NCBI GenBank assembly: GCA_014529385.2
Contig: CM043944.1
Span: 177,063,740-177,127,739 of the forward strand
From: Adiantum capillus-veneris
Taxonomy: Eukaryota; Streptophyta; Polypodiopsida; Polypodiales; Pteridaceae
Reading direction: 5' to 3'
Length of the DNA stretch: 64,000 bases
The notes beneath the pieces were generated by a model that ran no database searches, was not told the origin of the DNA, and saw only the letters and a program-made list of their open reading frames with translations. The first letter of the stretch is position 1. Every line of letters starts with the position of its first letter. Made by a program: the position numbers and the translations under genes. This document shows positions 11,131-25,200 of this stretch, piece after piece.

Positions 11131-12800
11131 ATAAAGCTTGTCAAAGTTGAGGATTGTGTCAAAGACGAGGTCACTGGCCGGTTTATTAAAACTAAACCGT
11201 GGAAAAACAACAAGAAGAACAGACACAAAAAGCAAACAACTAAGTTGCAAAAAGGGAGGAAAACAGGGTCTAGAATGACCAAATCAGAGAGTAAAATGGA
11301 GTACAATAAGCTCAAGTGAACCCTCAGAGACATATGGACGACTGACTTTGAAACAAATGAGCACACGAATTTTGACAAGATGGATGCACCGTCCCATTAT
11401 AAGAAGCATACCATACAAGATAGGAAAATCATAGTGCAACAACCAATGAGGGAATTGAAGAAACCGGGTACATCGTACAACGGTCCTGAAAAGGCCAAAC
11501 GAATAGATCTAGCGGAGCTAGTAGAAGATTCAAGACCTGCATATATTGCCACGGATCTTACTGAAGAAGAGGAAAAGCTTTTGGTAGCTACTCTTAAGTA
11601 GTATAGAGATATGTTTGCATGGTCATACAAAGATCTTAAGGGGATGGATCCAAGTATCTGTCAACACACAATACCCCTTAAGAATGACGCCAAACCCAGC
11701 AGACAATGTCCCTATACTTACAATGAAACGTTTGCGAAAAAGATCAAGGAGGAGATCGATAAACTTAATGAGGCAGAGTTTATTTACGAAATTGAGCACA
11801 CCGATTGGGTTTCACCGATTGTGGTGGTCCCGAAGAAAAATAGAAAGTTAAGATGGTGAGTCAATCTCAAGAAAGTAAATGCTGCTTTAATTCGGGACAA
11901 CTATCCCCTACCCATTATTGATCATGTAATAGAAAGGGTGGCAGGCAAAGAGGCTTACAGCTTCTTAGATGGCTTTTCGGGTTACAACCAACTCGCAATA
12001 AATCTAGAGGATCAGCACAAAACGGATTTTGCAACTGAATGGGGTATTTTTGTATTCCGGGTAATGGCTTTTGGCTTAACAAATGCACCAGCCACATTTC
12101 AAAGGCTGATGGGTCATGCTTTTAAAGAATATCTAAGACAGTTCTTAGAAATTTACATGGATGACCTGTGTGTTCACTCTCTTGTAAGATTGGAGCACAT
12201 AGAGAACTTGACCAAGGTGTTCAAAAAATGCAGACTATATCGGATTTTCTTGAATCCAGAGAAATGTGTCTTCATGGTAAGACAAGGCAAAATATTGGGA
12301 CATATAGTATCCAAAAATGGTATTTCGACAGACATGGAGAAGATCAGCGTCATTGTTGATCTACCACGACCAGTAAAGGTGAAAGAGGTACAGTCATTTA
12401 TGGGCCATTGTGGATATTATCGCAGATTTATCTACTGATACGCTATAATTGCAAAACCACTTTACATGCTGATAACTAAATTTGAGTGGACGGATGAATG
12501 CGAGAAAGCTTTTCAAACGTTGAAGTAGAGATAAATTTCTGCTCCAATTTTGAAGGCTCCAGATTGGGAGAAGATATTTCACATCCACGTAGATGCATCA
12601 GCGTATGCAATAGGATGCATACTTGCACAACCTGGAGAGAACAACATGGATTTTTCAATAAGTTACTCCAGTAGACAATTGAACAATGCAGAGAAGAATT
12701 ACACGACAATTGAGAGGGAGGGATTGGGTATGTATGACTACTTGCATGCAAAATAATAGACATCGTTTGATACACTTGCGACCACAAATAGCTTGTAGAC
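11131..12800 (+). pseudogene. G1 reverse transcriptase and partial RNase H
   Basis: RT starts in the region of FAWSYKDLKGMD (11614 on) and runs through [34 protein letters not shown] and catalytic YMDD (12154-12165) to GHCGYYRRF (about 12400). RNase H begins at HVDASAYAIG (about 12583). After KNYTTIEREGLGM the frame fails near 12757, though a DHK-like remnant follows, and homology fades by about 12800. Nonsense codons: TAG 11599-11601, TGA 11857-11859, TGA 12436-12438, TAG 12526-12528 and TAA 12532-12534. Most match Gln or Arg positions. Integrase is absent: the element is truncated against the G2 LTR fragment. Confidence 0.9.
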
Positions 12801-13245
12801 TCATTAGCACATTTACTCCATTCCGCGTGGAATGCTTGGCATTGAAGCGTAGCTCTTACCGAGCCTAGCACAATGGTGCAATCGAATCTCCAATGTGATG
12901 AACGAGCGGGAAGTAGCGTCAAGATGAAGCTCACTCTCTCTCTCTCTTTCTCTCTCACGCACAGCCGACAACAACTCAAAACTTAGATTATGATAAAGTT
13001 CTCTTTACCAAATGACCTAGATACCTTATATACTAAGGATACCATAGGTTATACAAAAAATGGAGTTCAAGAGGGTCAAATGGCTTTGTATTCACAGTCT
13101 GAAAGTGCCATTGTACTTCAGCTTCTGCAACTAGACTAACTACTCGTTACAAATGATGTATTTAACCATAATTTGCAGCATTTCATAATTCTCAAAAAAT
13201 AAGTCTTTGTTGAGTTAGGTTGTCCTGTTGACCCATGGCTCAACA
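12800..13245 (-). repeat. G2 LTR fragment (3' LTR)
   Basis: Similar in order to the G5 LTR (43635-44559): shared landmarks are GTAGCTC, AGCGTCAAGATGAAGCT followed by a CT run, and the terminal CAACA before a polypyrimidine stretch. On the minus strand it starts TGTTGAGCC at 13245. The other end is truncated at the G1 junction near 12800; the equivalent of the left 550 bp of the G5 LTR is missing. Confidence 0.6.
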
Positions 13246-13256
13246 CTTGCCCCTCC
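13246..13256 (-). other. G2 polypurine tract
   Basis: GGAGGGGCAAG (minus) abuts the TGTTGAG LTR start, at the same place as the G5 tract GGAGGGGGGGAG. This makes the LTR fragment a 3' LTR with its element lying to the right. Confidence 0.6.
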
Positions 13257-13341
13257 AAATTCATCTTGTCCCTGACATGACCTAGTTTTCAATGCCAGTG
13301 CGATCTTGGTTGTCATTTTACTTTCTTGTACTCCATTGATT

Positions 13342-13483
13342 TGTTGAGCTTATATGTGAAGCTACTCAATATATGGCTTCTCTATATATGGCACCCAGGT
13401 CCCCTCTATATATACATCATCTCATGTGTGTATTATACACACTTTGGGGTTCTATTTCTGTGCTTTCTCCTTCTCTCTCAACA
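13342..13483 (+). repeat. N1 5' LTR
   Basis: 142 bp, TGTTGAGCTT to CTCTCAACA. Contains TATATA boxes near 13405. Directly followed by the PBS. Confidence 0.93.
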
Positions 13484-13495
13484 TGGTATTAGAGC
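13484..13495 (+). other. N1 primer-binding site (initiator Met tRNA)
   Basis: TGGTATTAGAGC, one base different from the TGGTATCAGAGC complement of plant initiator tRNA-Met. It starts directly after the LTR. Confidence 0.88.
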
Positions 13496-13499
13496 AGTA

Positions 13500-14700
13500 C
13501 GTTTTTGTTTTCGATTTTTCTCCTAATAAAAACCAATTTTGCAGAAGGAAGCTTTTTCAAATTCTGCACCGATTTTGAGTTATCGTTCGCGGACTGCGTA
13601 CATACCTGAAAAACAACTTTCACTTTTTGTTTTTGATTTTTCTACTAATTGAAAATGATTTTGCAGAAACTACCCACCAAAGGGACCGGTATCGATGTGG
13701 CTACAACTTTGCAGAAGGAAGTTTTCTCAAATCCTGCACCAATTTTGAGTTATCGTCACAAACTGCATACATGTTCGAAAAGCAGGTTTCGTTTTATGTT
13801 TTTGATGTTTCTGATAATTGAAAATGATTTTGCAGAAACTACCCGTTGGAGGGGCCGGAATCGATGTGGTCTACAACTTTGCAGATGAAAGTTTTTTCAA
13901 ATTCTGCACCGATTTTGAGTTATCATTCACGGACTGCGTACATGTTCGAAAAGCAAGTTTCGTTTTATGTTTTTGATGTTTCTGCTAATTGAAAATGATT
14001 TTGAAGAAACTACCCGTTACAGGGGCCGGAATCGATGTGGTCTACAACTTTGCAGAAGAAAGTTTTTCCAAATTCTGCACCGATTTTGAGTTATCATTCA
14101 CGGACTGCGTACATGTTCGAAAAGCAAGTTTCGTTTTATGTTTTTGATTTCTCCGCTAATTGAAAACGATTTTGCAGAAACTACTAGCAAGTAAGACCGG
14201 AATCAATGTGGTCTACAACTTTGCAGAAGGAAGTTTTTTCAAATCGTGCATCGATTTTGAGTTATCGTTCGTGGACTGCGTACATACGTGAAAAGCAAGT
14301 TTCGTTTTATGTTTTTTATTTTTCTGCTAGTTGAAAACAGAAACAACCTATGTGAGGGATCGGAATCGATGTGATCTACAACTTTGCAGAAGGAAGTTTT
14401 TCCAAATTTTACACCAATTTTGAGTTATCGTTTGCGGACTGCGTACATGCCTAAAAAGCTACTTCGCTTTTTGTTTTTGATGTTTCTCCTGATTGAAAAC
14501 AATTTTGCAGAAACTAGCCGCTGCAGGCATCAGAATCGATGAGAAACTATTCGCTTGAGCCATCGGAATTGATGTGGTCTATAACTTTGCAGAAGAAATT
14601 TTCTCTAAATTTTGCACCGATTTTGGGTTATCGTCTCGGACTGCGAATATGTTTGAAAATCAAAATTTTACTTTTTGCTTTTGATTTTTCTCATAATTGA
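13500..14700 (+). repeat. N1 tandem block A, about 170-bp units
   Basis: About seven diverged copies. TTTGCAGAAGGAAG-like anchors occur near 13539, 13709, 13878, 14048, 14220, 14382 and 14587, mostly 162-172 bp apart. Each unit carries GATTTTGAGTTATCGTT, GGACTGCGTACAT and GATTTTGCAGAAACTA. Short open frames inside are repeat artefacts. Confidence 0.88.
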
Positions 14701-14929
14701 AAACTTATCAATTATATTTTTTCTTCATCAATCATATATTTGTTACTGACGTAACTTTGCTACAGAAGCCAGTTACATATCGTTCCGATTCAGTCGAGCC
14801 GTTGATGATCGTCCAAATTCTATCGAGCTACTGTTGGTACATGATCTTTTGTTATATGATATACTCGTTCATTGATTCTCGTATAATTATTATTTTAGAG
14901 ATATAGTTTACGTCGGTTTATTGATAATT

Positions 14930-15420
14930 TTTCATTGATACCATAGTGATTTTGATGGTATCATGATGATGTTTTGTTAATACTTTGGTCATGGTGATTT
15001 TCGTTGATACGATGATGATATTTCATTGATACCATGGTTATTCTCGGTGATGCCATGATGATATTTCGTTGATACCATGGTTATTCTTGGTGATTCCATG
15101 ATGATATTTCGTTGATTCCATGGTGATTTTTGTTGATACCATGATGATGTTTCGTTGATATCATGGTTATTCTCGGTGATACCATGATGTTGTTTCGTTA
15201 ATTCCATGGTTATTCTCGGTGATACCATGATGTTGTTTCATTGATACCATGGTTATTCTCGGTGATGCCATGACGTTGTTTCGTTGATACAATGATTATT
15301 CTCAGTGATATCATGATGATTTTCGTTGCTACCATGATGATTTATTCATTTTTATTGATACAATGATGATGTTTTGTTAATACTTTGATGGTATTCATTG
15401 ATCACTTTGTTGATAAATGT
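14930..15420 (+). repeat. N1 tandem block B, GATACCATGATG-type repeats
   Basis: Units of about 30 bp in alternating pairs (GATACCATGATGATGTTTC then TACCATGGTTATTCTCGG), about 60 bp per pair, many copies. A 79-residue minus-strand frame here simply reads the repeat. Confidence 0.85.
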
Positions 15421-15854
15421 TGTTTTATGTAGTATATACACATATCATTTGCATCACGTAATCACACATCTTGTACTTTTATGTTCATACTTTATGTACC
15501 ATATGTTGTCGTGCATATATATGTTGTCAAAAGAGTGGCGTTGCGAACCACCTCTTATGGCATTGTGAACATAATTATTTCACTAACGATGCTAATAATT
15601 TTCATGACTATGTTTTTTTTTTGAGTCTGTGATCTATGTAGGATTGATTTTATGAAGACAAAGTTGGTGACAATAAAAGATTTATGAAGATATGTTTGGT
15701 GATGCCATATTGATGACAACATGAAGACATGTTTGGTGATGCGATATTGATGACAAGCTACACAACAGATTCACGAAGACACTTTTGATTACAAGCTAAT
15801 CGATAGCCTTTACACCTCTTTATTGAACCTTTGTATTCACTATTGTATTTGATA

Positions 15855-15960
15855 GGATAGGAGTAATGTAACTCCTCATAAAACATTCATTGTAAAAGGA
15901 GTGATGTAGCTCCTCATAAAATATTCATTGTAAAAGGAGTGATGTAGCTCCTCGTGAACA
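15855..15960 (+). repeat. N1 tandem block C, 45-bp units with a small hairpin
   Basis: Two to three near-identical units, each containing AGGAGTGATGTAGCTCCT, whose ends AGGAG and CTCCT pair. Followed by TCATAAAA[CT]ATTCATTG. Confidence 0.8.
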
Positions 15961-16060
15961 TTTGTATATTCAATGATTTTTATAACTGTGGGTGTATAGA
16001 GCTGTGGATTTTTCCCTTGATCCCCCAAGGGTTTTTTCATCCACAGGTAGGGACCCTTAT

Positions 16061-16071
16061 TTGAGCGGGGG
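16061..16071 (+). other. N1 polypurine tract
   Basis: TTGAGCGGGGG directly before the 3' LTR. C2 has TTTGAGTGGGGG at the same place. Confidence 0.85.
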
Positions 16072-16213
16072 TGTTGAGCTTATATGTGAAGCTACTCAAT
16101 ATATGGCTTCTCTATATATGGCACCCAGGTCCCCTCTATATATACATCATCTCATGTGTGTATTCTACACACTTTGGGGTTCTATTTCTGTGCTTTCTCC
16201 TTCTCTCTCAACA
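16072..16213 (+). repeat. N1 3' LTR
   Basis: 142 bp, one visible difference from the 5' LTR. Confidence 0.93.
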
Positions 16214-18449
<2,236 letters not shown>

Positions 18450-18450
<1 letters not shown>

Positions 18451-19520
18451 GAAATACTTCAAGCAGCGGCGTGTTGAAAATAGTTTTATTGGTTTCCTTT
18501 GGGACCCATTTTTTCATGATTATTGGTTGTTTCATTGATGCTACTTGTTTGGGAGCCCATACTTGTCCCTGCTTTCTTTGTGTTTGAAGAGACTTCTTTG
18601 GGATCCACCTTGTCTTTGTGTAAGTCTTCAGTGGTCTTTGCTTTAGCCATTGTACGCTTGGTTGAGGACGAGATTCAAAATTTGGGATTTAATACTTTAA
18701 TCGTTTTGGAATCCAAATAAACTCATGATCTCTTTGTTCTTCAATCAACTTATTTGGAACCCAAAGCTGATATACAAAAGCTTGCAATTGTATAATTTTC
18801 TTAGATGTTCTTGTAGGCTTTGATTGTTTTTCTTTTCGTGTTGGATCTTGTGATTTTTCATCAAAGACCTTCATCTTCTTGATCCACACTTGTTTTTGGC
18901 TGAGCTGGCTCTTTGGTATCTAGATTTGTCAAACATTTTGGCTCTGACTTCTTGTTCTTTACTTTTGGCCTTCCATGGATGTTACTGAAGCTGCTAGTGA
19001 GGGTGATGACCTGAGTTTCGTGTTGGGGATGTCATAAGAATCATCACTATCGCTACTATCCTGAGTAAGATTGAATTATGACACTTTCCCTTTGTGGTTT
19101 GGCTGGTTATGGAAAGCTACGATCTGTAGATCTTGGATTCTTGTTTTTGGAATGACTTTTCTAGCCAATTGATTAGTGTGTTGTTAGCTCATTGACATGG
19201 TTGTCTTCTTCTTGGTTGAGTCTTTTCTTCTTGTATAGGAGCCATGTATGAGGATGCTTGTTGCGGTTGCATCACCATCGTAGATTTTGGAATCCACTTT
19301 TGATGCACTTTATTCATGTAGCGGTGACATGGGTTCCTGGGTCTTTGATTTGGACAATCATAAAATTGTGCATTAGTTAAAGCGTCATTTATATCACCTA
19401 TTGGGTTGTCTAGATCTCCATTGTCGACATCTTCTTGAAACTTCAAGTGTTCTACATAGTCATAGAACTCATCTTCTTCTTCGTCTTCATTTCCTTCAAA
19501 AAAAGAACTTGAATGATAAT
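18450..19520 (-). pseudogene. G2 tryptophan-repeat protein remnant (W-[IVA]-P-K repeats)
   Basis: From 19520 down the minus strand reads an acidic start (EGNEDEEEDEFYDYVEHL), then an 85-residue open frame (19446-19189) containing HQKWIPKS, then after stops a second open frame (18889-18689) with VWIKKMK, LWVPNKL and IWIPKRL, continuing past a TAA with RWIPKKSL, VWAPKQV and KWVPKET to about 18490. At least seven spaced W-x-P/K-K motifs are visible in Lys-rich sequence. G7 (62166-62798) and G3 (30370-30550) have the same kind of tail after a retropepsin-like domain; no retropepsin is recognisable here. I do not know the function. Decayed. Confidence 0.55.
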
Positions 19521-21690
19521 ATGTAAATAAATGTAATATCCTTTCGAATAGCCCATAGCTCAGTCATGATTTTTTCCACCTATCAACAACTGCAGTGAAT
19601 ACTTCTATATCAATTTCCATTACAAACCCGCGCTAGAGCCAACATGCCAATATAGGAACTACTAAATTAGGACAAACTCTGATAAAAGTCAAACTCACCA
19701 TGGGGATTTAGAGCTTCACCTCTTATGAAAAATATTAGCACAGTGATTTGGAGGTACCACATAGCTCGTTCCAAAACCTACTAAATCTGGACTAGCTCTA
19801 GTGAATTTTAGCTTTATCCTAAAGCTTCATAGACTTCATATTTGGAGTTTAAATGGGATTTATCCTATGCTTTGGTATGTATACCCCCTAGTCTATTGGA
19901 TTCTTAGGTGGCAATAATTGTGTGGTATAATGTGGAAAAGACACCTTAAGTGTGTAGGTACCCAAGAGAGGCATTTATAGAGGGTGTGGACTTAGACTTA
20001 GTAGAAAGATACATGAAAGGTCTTAAAAGAGTATCCATTAGTTATCTAGTGGATTTTGGTTGATTTGGAGCCTCTTATGGTGGTATGTAGGATGCCATAT
20101 GAGATGCCTACTTTAGCTTCATGTAATGAGCCTATTTGTACTCACTTTCTATCAATCTAGTTATCATTTTTTTCTACAGTGTACTTCAATCTCCATTGTG
20201 TGATTAGCATGTCAATACCATGAATGGTTCTCTCTTTTGTCCTCCCTAATATCTAAAAATGGTATTAGATCCGTAAGAGGTGATTAGCACCTCCTAATCA
20301 TCATATCAAGATCCATGTGCTAGATCACATGGCACTTCTCTCCTAGTGCCAACATTTTTGATTCATACCTCTACTGCACTTACATATAGGGTGAATTTTC
20401 AATTTAATTTCACTAATTTTCCCTTTGTAAGAGCACCTTACATCTTAGGAGTGCTTATTTCATGATTCGACACTTGTGACAACTTGCACAAATAAACAAG
20501 AAACAAATGCACATAACAGAAGAGACAGATTGAGGTTGAAGATGGGCAACCCCTCCTCCGAGAAGGAAATGTATTTTTTCTCAACCTAAGTTCCTTAGGA
20601 TAGAGCAAGCTACCTTAGGTAGATTTTCTCTCGTAGATTATGCAAGATGAATAAATGCACATGCATTCAAACAAAAAACAAAAATACAATTCCAACATAT
20701 TTACAAAGAGTAAACTTGGTTGCTTCTTGGGATAAAATAATAGTCCCATATTTTTTGAGGAGGTTTTCTCATGCTACAAGGGCATTAAAAATCGGATTCT
20801 ACAAAATACAAAAACACAATAAAAACAGTTTAGGAAACAAAACTATATAGAAACACATCGTTTAACATAAATGAAATTAGTAATTAAAGGTTATATGTTT
20901 TTCCTCGTCAGGTCAACATTGCAAATTTCCATGATCTTGAAAAGACCATGGCTTGCCCCATAACTATGCTCGAATAGGGTAGGCTTATGATTCGTTCATC
21001 ACCCATGGTTTAAAAGCATGGCAAGCAACATATAAATTAAATTAAGCAATTACATACATAAGTTAAATTGCAATTACTTACAAAAATTAAATACAACATT
21101 AGTTACAAATTCTCCCTCAAATATAATTTATCCATGTTGCCCAAGTGGTGTGAATTCCCTGACTCCACTCGCACCTTTGCCAACTCCCTTTGTTGCATGT
21201 ACTTGTCAAGATTTTCACAAAATTATTTTTTTACTTTTTTTGTTGAGCTAGGATGGCTTGGGCCCACCAACCTTCAATGCTTTGTATATCTCTGGGCTCT
21301 TGTGTTTCAAGCAGTTGTATATCCGTGTGTGCATCCATTTGGTAGAAAAATAATGCTCCACCCTCTCTTTGTAAAAAGCAATGTGAAGCATGTTGATTAC
21401 TTTTTCTTTGAGCTTGGTTGGTATTTAATCCATTTCTTCATAGCATGGTGACAAAATACCTATAAGCAGAAGCTATGCATGGTAGTAGTCACCTTCCTAT
21501 CATTCTCATCTACCCAAATCTCATCGTGGTAGGGTTTATGTTGTAAGGGGGTCTAGCCACGTAGCCTAGTGGTACTGAGAGATCATAGCAGGAGTCTCAA
21601 GGAGACTCTTGGTAGGGGTCTTGCCAAGGTGAGGCCAAGAGTGGAAAGTGATGTGAGATGATATGTGTCCTATGGTGTGAAGATAGGAGT
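19521..21690. other. No gene recognised
   Basis: AT-rich, without convincing coding potential. A possible SINE head lies near its right end (see 21545). Confidence 0.5.
21545..21690 (+). repeat. Possible SINE-like segment
   Basis: GTAGCCTAGTGGTA near 21558 resembles an RNA polymerase III A box (TRGCNNAGTGG). The B box is not convincing and no poly-A or poly-T tail or target duplication is seen. Confidence 0.25.
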
Positions 21691-21696
21691 GGCCAA

Positions 21697-22990
21697 CTAT
21701 CGAGAAAAGTCTAGAGTAGATAGAAATTTTGTTTTTTGTGTTGGGAGATTGTAGCCCTTGTATACTTGTGCACTTTGTAGGGCTACTTCAATGACATACC
21801 ACCAACTTGATTGCAAAGCTTTGGATAAGAAATCCCTTGAGGAAGAGGAACCATGTATATCTTTCTTTTGGGTAATATGGTCCCACAATAAAGATGCCAC
21901 ATTCTTGAATGTATGCATTAGATCAAGCAAGTGATTGATTCTCAATCTTGTCCAGTAGAGAAACTCATAGCATATTGAGAATCTCTTCATCCTTGGTAGA
22001 AGGCACCCTTCATACTTCTCATTTTGCTCGACCCATTCTTGAGCAAACATCCTTGTTGGCTCCCTCGTGCATCTCATGGTTCTTTTGAAGATGTGCTAAA
22101 TTTGTTTCTCCAATGTTGTTGACTGACATGATACAAGACTTAGACCATATGTGACACAAGCATTGTAACTGCTATATTTTAAGTCCTACACACAACACAA
22201 ATTACTTCACACACTATAAACTAACATGAGGAAAACATAATTCATTTGGTTTAGAGGTTTCATGCTTATCGGAGCATTCTCCAAAACTAAGATATTCATG
22301 TATGTCCACATTAGAATGCCTCTAATTTTTCATTGTGTCGACCTACATGTTAGCTCATGTCCATGACTTCTATTGTAACTCTTTAAGTAGGGTACAAAGA
22401 TATACATTCATGTTCTTCACTTTGTACTAATCAAGCACAATCAAGATTTAAAACTTTTCTTAGTTTCTGGACATGGTAGAATATTGCAATTGACAATCAC
22501 AATTGACCCTACACTACAATATGTCGATCATTGCTTGAATGAATTTACACCATCCATAGCCAAGCGCAGGTGGATCTTGTGAAAAATTTGGCCACATTTC
22601 ATCGATGCGCTTCCAAGCCGCACTATCTACAAGAATACTTCACACAAAAACTGAAGATTGATTCTTCTTATGCCATGATGTTAAATTGGCCATCGATTTT
22701 CATTGAAAGAAGTGCTTGATACAAGGTAAAAGAGGAAAATTCTTGAGCACCTTTTGTGTTACTTTCTGACCTTGAAGATCTTTTTGATATCTGTTTGCTC
22801 CACACTTAGGATATTTCTCCATGTCTACATACTCCCCTCTAAATAGAATGCAATCATTAGGGAAAGCATGAATGGAATTATAGTCCATTCCTAAATTTTG
22901 TAGGACCTTTCTTGTATCATCTCTCGAGGTTGTCATCACATTATTAGCTAACAATATGTGTTCTTTAAGTAGCATACATATAGAGAAGCA
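21697..22990 (-). pseudogene. CACTA (En/Spm) transposase relic, TNP2 type
   Basis: Read from 22990 down: YNSIHAFPNDCILFRGEY and CGANRYQKD followed by KVLKNFPLLP, the signature start of the plant TNP2 transposase domain (22975-22700). Then, through stops and frame changes, VDSAAWKRIDEMWPNFSQDP (near 22600). Then LRINHLLDLMHTFKNVASLL with WDHITQKKD (22077-21697), the usual D-x-MHxFKNV segment. Together about half of a TNP2 protein, in the right order. Terminal inverted repeats beginning CACTA were not found nearby, so ends are unknown. It would have excised and inserted its element; it is dead. Confidence 0.88.
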
Positions 22991-23520
22991 TGAGCAAACT
23001 TGTAAAAAAATATTGTTGCTACATAATTACAGCTAACATAACGCGAACAGTCACCTTAAAAGTTCTGTAACAATCGTGTGACTTTATTGAAACTTTGTTT
23101 TGTTGCATGAAGTCCCTAGTTTGAGTTGTAAGAATTGAGAGCTTATGATTTTCAGTACAAAGTAATCCCAATAAGTAAGAAATATGTCTTTTACTACTCT
23201 CATTCACACTTACCAATCAATTTCTATTGGCAATAATTTACTCTATAATTGATGGTCGAACTCGCCATGTTTGCAAACATGTTATTATGCAACATGCCAT
23301 GTTCAATGCATAGCCAATTTGCATTGATTACAAGGGTATGAAACCCTAGTCAAGAGATAGACATCTCAATTGGAGGATCAAACCATCTTCCCTACTGTAA
23401 TTGTTGTGAATAGAACCTACATCAGGTTAATTTCAAACATATACTTGACTTGAAAATTGGTACATAACCCTAAACCTAAAGGCAATATGCAAACAAACTT
23501 CAAAAATAGCTAATCGAATG
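22991..23520. other. No gene recognised
   Basis: AT-rich DNA upstream of the transposase relic. It may include eroded N-terminal CACTA coding sequence, but no motif is readable. Confidence 0.4.
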
Positions 23521-24480
23521 CAAATAGATTGCCCAAACCATCAATAAAAAAGTGGGAAAGCCATGTGTGAAGCAGCAGCCACAAAGAGCAAGGGCACAAG
23601 CCACCTGTGGTTTTTCTCTTAAAAATGCAAAGAGACTTCAAAAACGGCTTGCATACTTTCCATTTCTATTTGCCACTTGCATAGGCTTGCCCTTGTCCCT
23701 ATTGATGGGTTTTGCAAGACATATGCAAAGTGAAAAACATAAATAGCAATAGGGCAAGCTTTCTTTTGGAGTACGTGTGTATTTCCATGAGAAAAGATGC
23801 AATAGGACCTCTAAAAATGGCTTGTCGTTTGTTCTTGCTAGTTTGCACATGCTTTACACTTCCTTATTGATGGTTTGAGCAAGCCATATGCAAAGTTGCA
23901 TGCAAAATGGCAAGTGTGTAAGATAGTTTTGGAGTTCGTTTATGGTTTGGTCTAGCCATTTGCAAAGGGGCAAGCAAAAACGATAAGAGCGCAAGGTGTT
24001 TCTAGGGTCTGATTGCATTTTTCCTCTTAAAAATACGAATGAACTTCGAAAAGTAGCTTATGTACTTGTCATATATGCTTTCCACTTTGCATTCAACTAT
24101 CCCTTGTCTCAATAGATGATTTAGGCAAGCCATATACAAAGCAAAAAAACATAGGGCAAGGTTCTTCTAAAGTCTGCTTGTATTTCCATTAGAAAGAACT
24201 AAATTGGACCTCCAAAAACAACTTGTCCACTTGTCGTTTGTGTTTATCGCTTCACACACGGCTTGCCATTGTCCATGTTGATGGTTTAGGGAAGCCATAT
24301 ACAAAGCAACAGGTAGAAATGGCAAGTGCATAATCTGTTTTTGAAGTCCATTAATGTTTTTTCTCTTAAAATCACAAATGGACAATAGAAATGGCTTGCA
24401 CACTTGGCATTGATTTTTTTCTTTCCACTTCACACACAGCTTGTTTTTTTGCACACAACTTGCTAACTTAAAGAGGCAAA
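23520..24480 (+). repeat. Degenerate tandem repeat, about 165-bp period
   Basis: The anchor AAGCCATATGCAAAG, preceded by ATTGATGGTTT-like text, returns near 23715, 23882, 24126 and 24290, with a shorter step near 23951. Each unit also has GGCTTG(T/C) and a CTCTTAAAAA or CCATGAGAAAA box. Confidence 0.65.
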
Positions 24481-25030
24481 ATCAAAAGCCACTAACGCTA
24501 AGTGGACTGAAATGGCCAAACCAATGTGGCCCTAAGCCGGTTTAGAACGCCCAACCCTAAGTAGCTTTACAGAGACATATTAAAGTGGCCAAAACATAAG
24601 CTACTAACCCTAAGTGGATTGAAATGTCCAATGAACATGGACCTAAGCCGGTTTAGAGTGATCAACCCTAAAAGGATTTACTTAGCCAATCCTAAGTGGC
24701 TTTACACGGCCAACTCTAAGCACCTTAACACGGCCAAATCAAAACCACCAAATCATAAGGTCCGATAAACCTAAGCGGCTAGCCCTAAGAGGACAAAAAT
24801 AGAAAACAAATGTGACCCTAAGCCGATTTAGAGCGGAGAACCCTAAGTGGCTTTACACTCTAAACCTTAAGCGTCTTTACATGGCCAACTCCTGGTAGCT
24901 ATAAGCCGCTAACCCTAAGTGAAATCAGTCAGTTTAAAGTAGCCAATCCTAAGCGGCTTTATAGGTCAACCTCAAAGTACCCAAACCATAAGCCTACTAT
25001 AAGCCGCTAACCCTAAGTGTCTCATTGGGA
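24480..25030 (+). repeat. Degenerate CCCTAAG(T/C)GG repeat field
   Basis: AACCCTAAGTGGCTTTACA and CCTAAGCCGGTTTAGAG-like words recur at irregular 30-60 bp steps. The CCCTAA core recalls the telomere word but the units are not telomeric tandem repeats. Confidence 0.6.
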
Positions 25031-25039
25031 GATTCTAGA

Positions 25040-25200
25040 GGTCATTTGGAGGAAAGAAAAATCATATTTCTCTCTAGAAAATTTTCTTAAAATACACTTG
25101 CACTTATTGAGTATGTCAAAAAGGAAAACTAGTAACTCGGAAAAGCGAACCTAACTTTTTGGCGATCCTTGAAAACATTTACATTTTCATTAAATGCAAG
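25040..25200 (+). repeat. Dispersed repeat, copy 1 (pair with 28445-28620)
   Basis: Shares GGTCATTTGGAG, AAATTTTCTTAAAATAC, TTGCACTTATTG and TTTTCATTAAAT-type blocks, in the same order and spacing, with 28445-28620. Confidence 0.65.

Larger units (their letters stand above)
465..12800 (+). mobile_element. G1: Tat/Athila-like Ty3/gypsy element, 3'-truncated
   Basis: Seen in order: LTR (465-4633, interrupted by C1), a tRNA-Asp PBS, a 1.5-kb leader, ORF1, gag, protease, RT and part of RNase H. Integrase, extra ORF, PPT and 3' LTR are missing because the element stops near 12800, where an opposite-strand LTR fragment (G2) begins. The tRNA-Asp PBS and the gag start are typical of plant Tat/Athila gypsy elements; lineage is inferred from these, not from a tree. 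The reading frames hold several nonsense codons and at least two frameshifts, so the copy is dead. G7 on the opposite strand has a closely similar LTR and carries the 3' half this copy lacks. Confidence 0.85.
13342..16213 (+). mobile_element. N1: non-autonomous short-LTR element made of tandem repeats
   Basis: 2872 bp with two 142-bp LTRs, an initiator-Met PBS, a PPT, and a perfect 5-bp target duplication TGATT (13337-13341 and 16214-16218). The LTRs differ at only one base by eye (TATTATACAC against TATTCTACAC), so insertion is recent. The interior encodes no retroviral protein and is mostly tandem repeats in three blocks. The last 90 bp before the 3' LTR resemble the matching stretch of copia C2 (62978-63065, minus), including AAGGGTTTTTTCATCCA and TTTGAG[CT]GGGGG. 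It is a TRIM/LARD-like passenger, probably mobilised by a C2-type copia. Confidence 0.93.

Noticed and set aside
14989-15228. 79-codon minus-strand frame with internal repeats
   Set aside because: It reads N1 tandem block B and has no independent coding signal.
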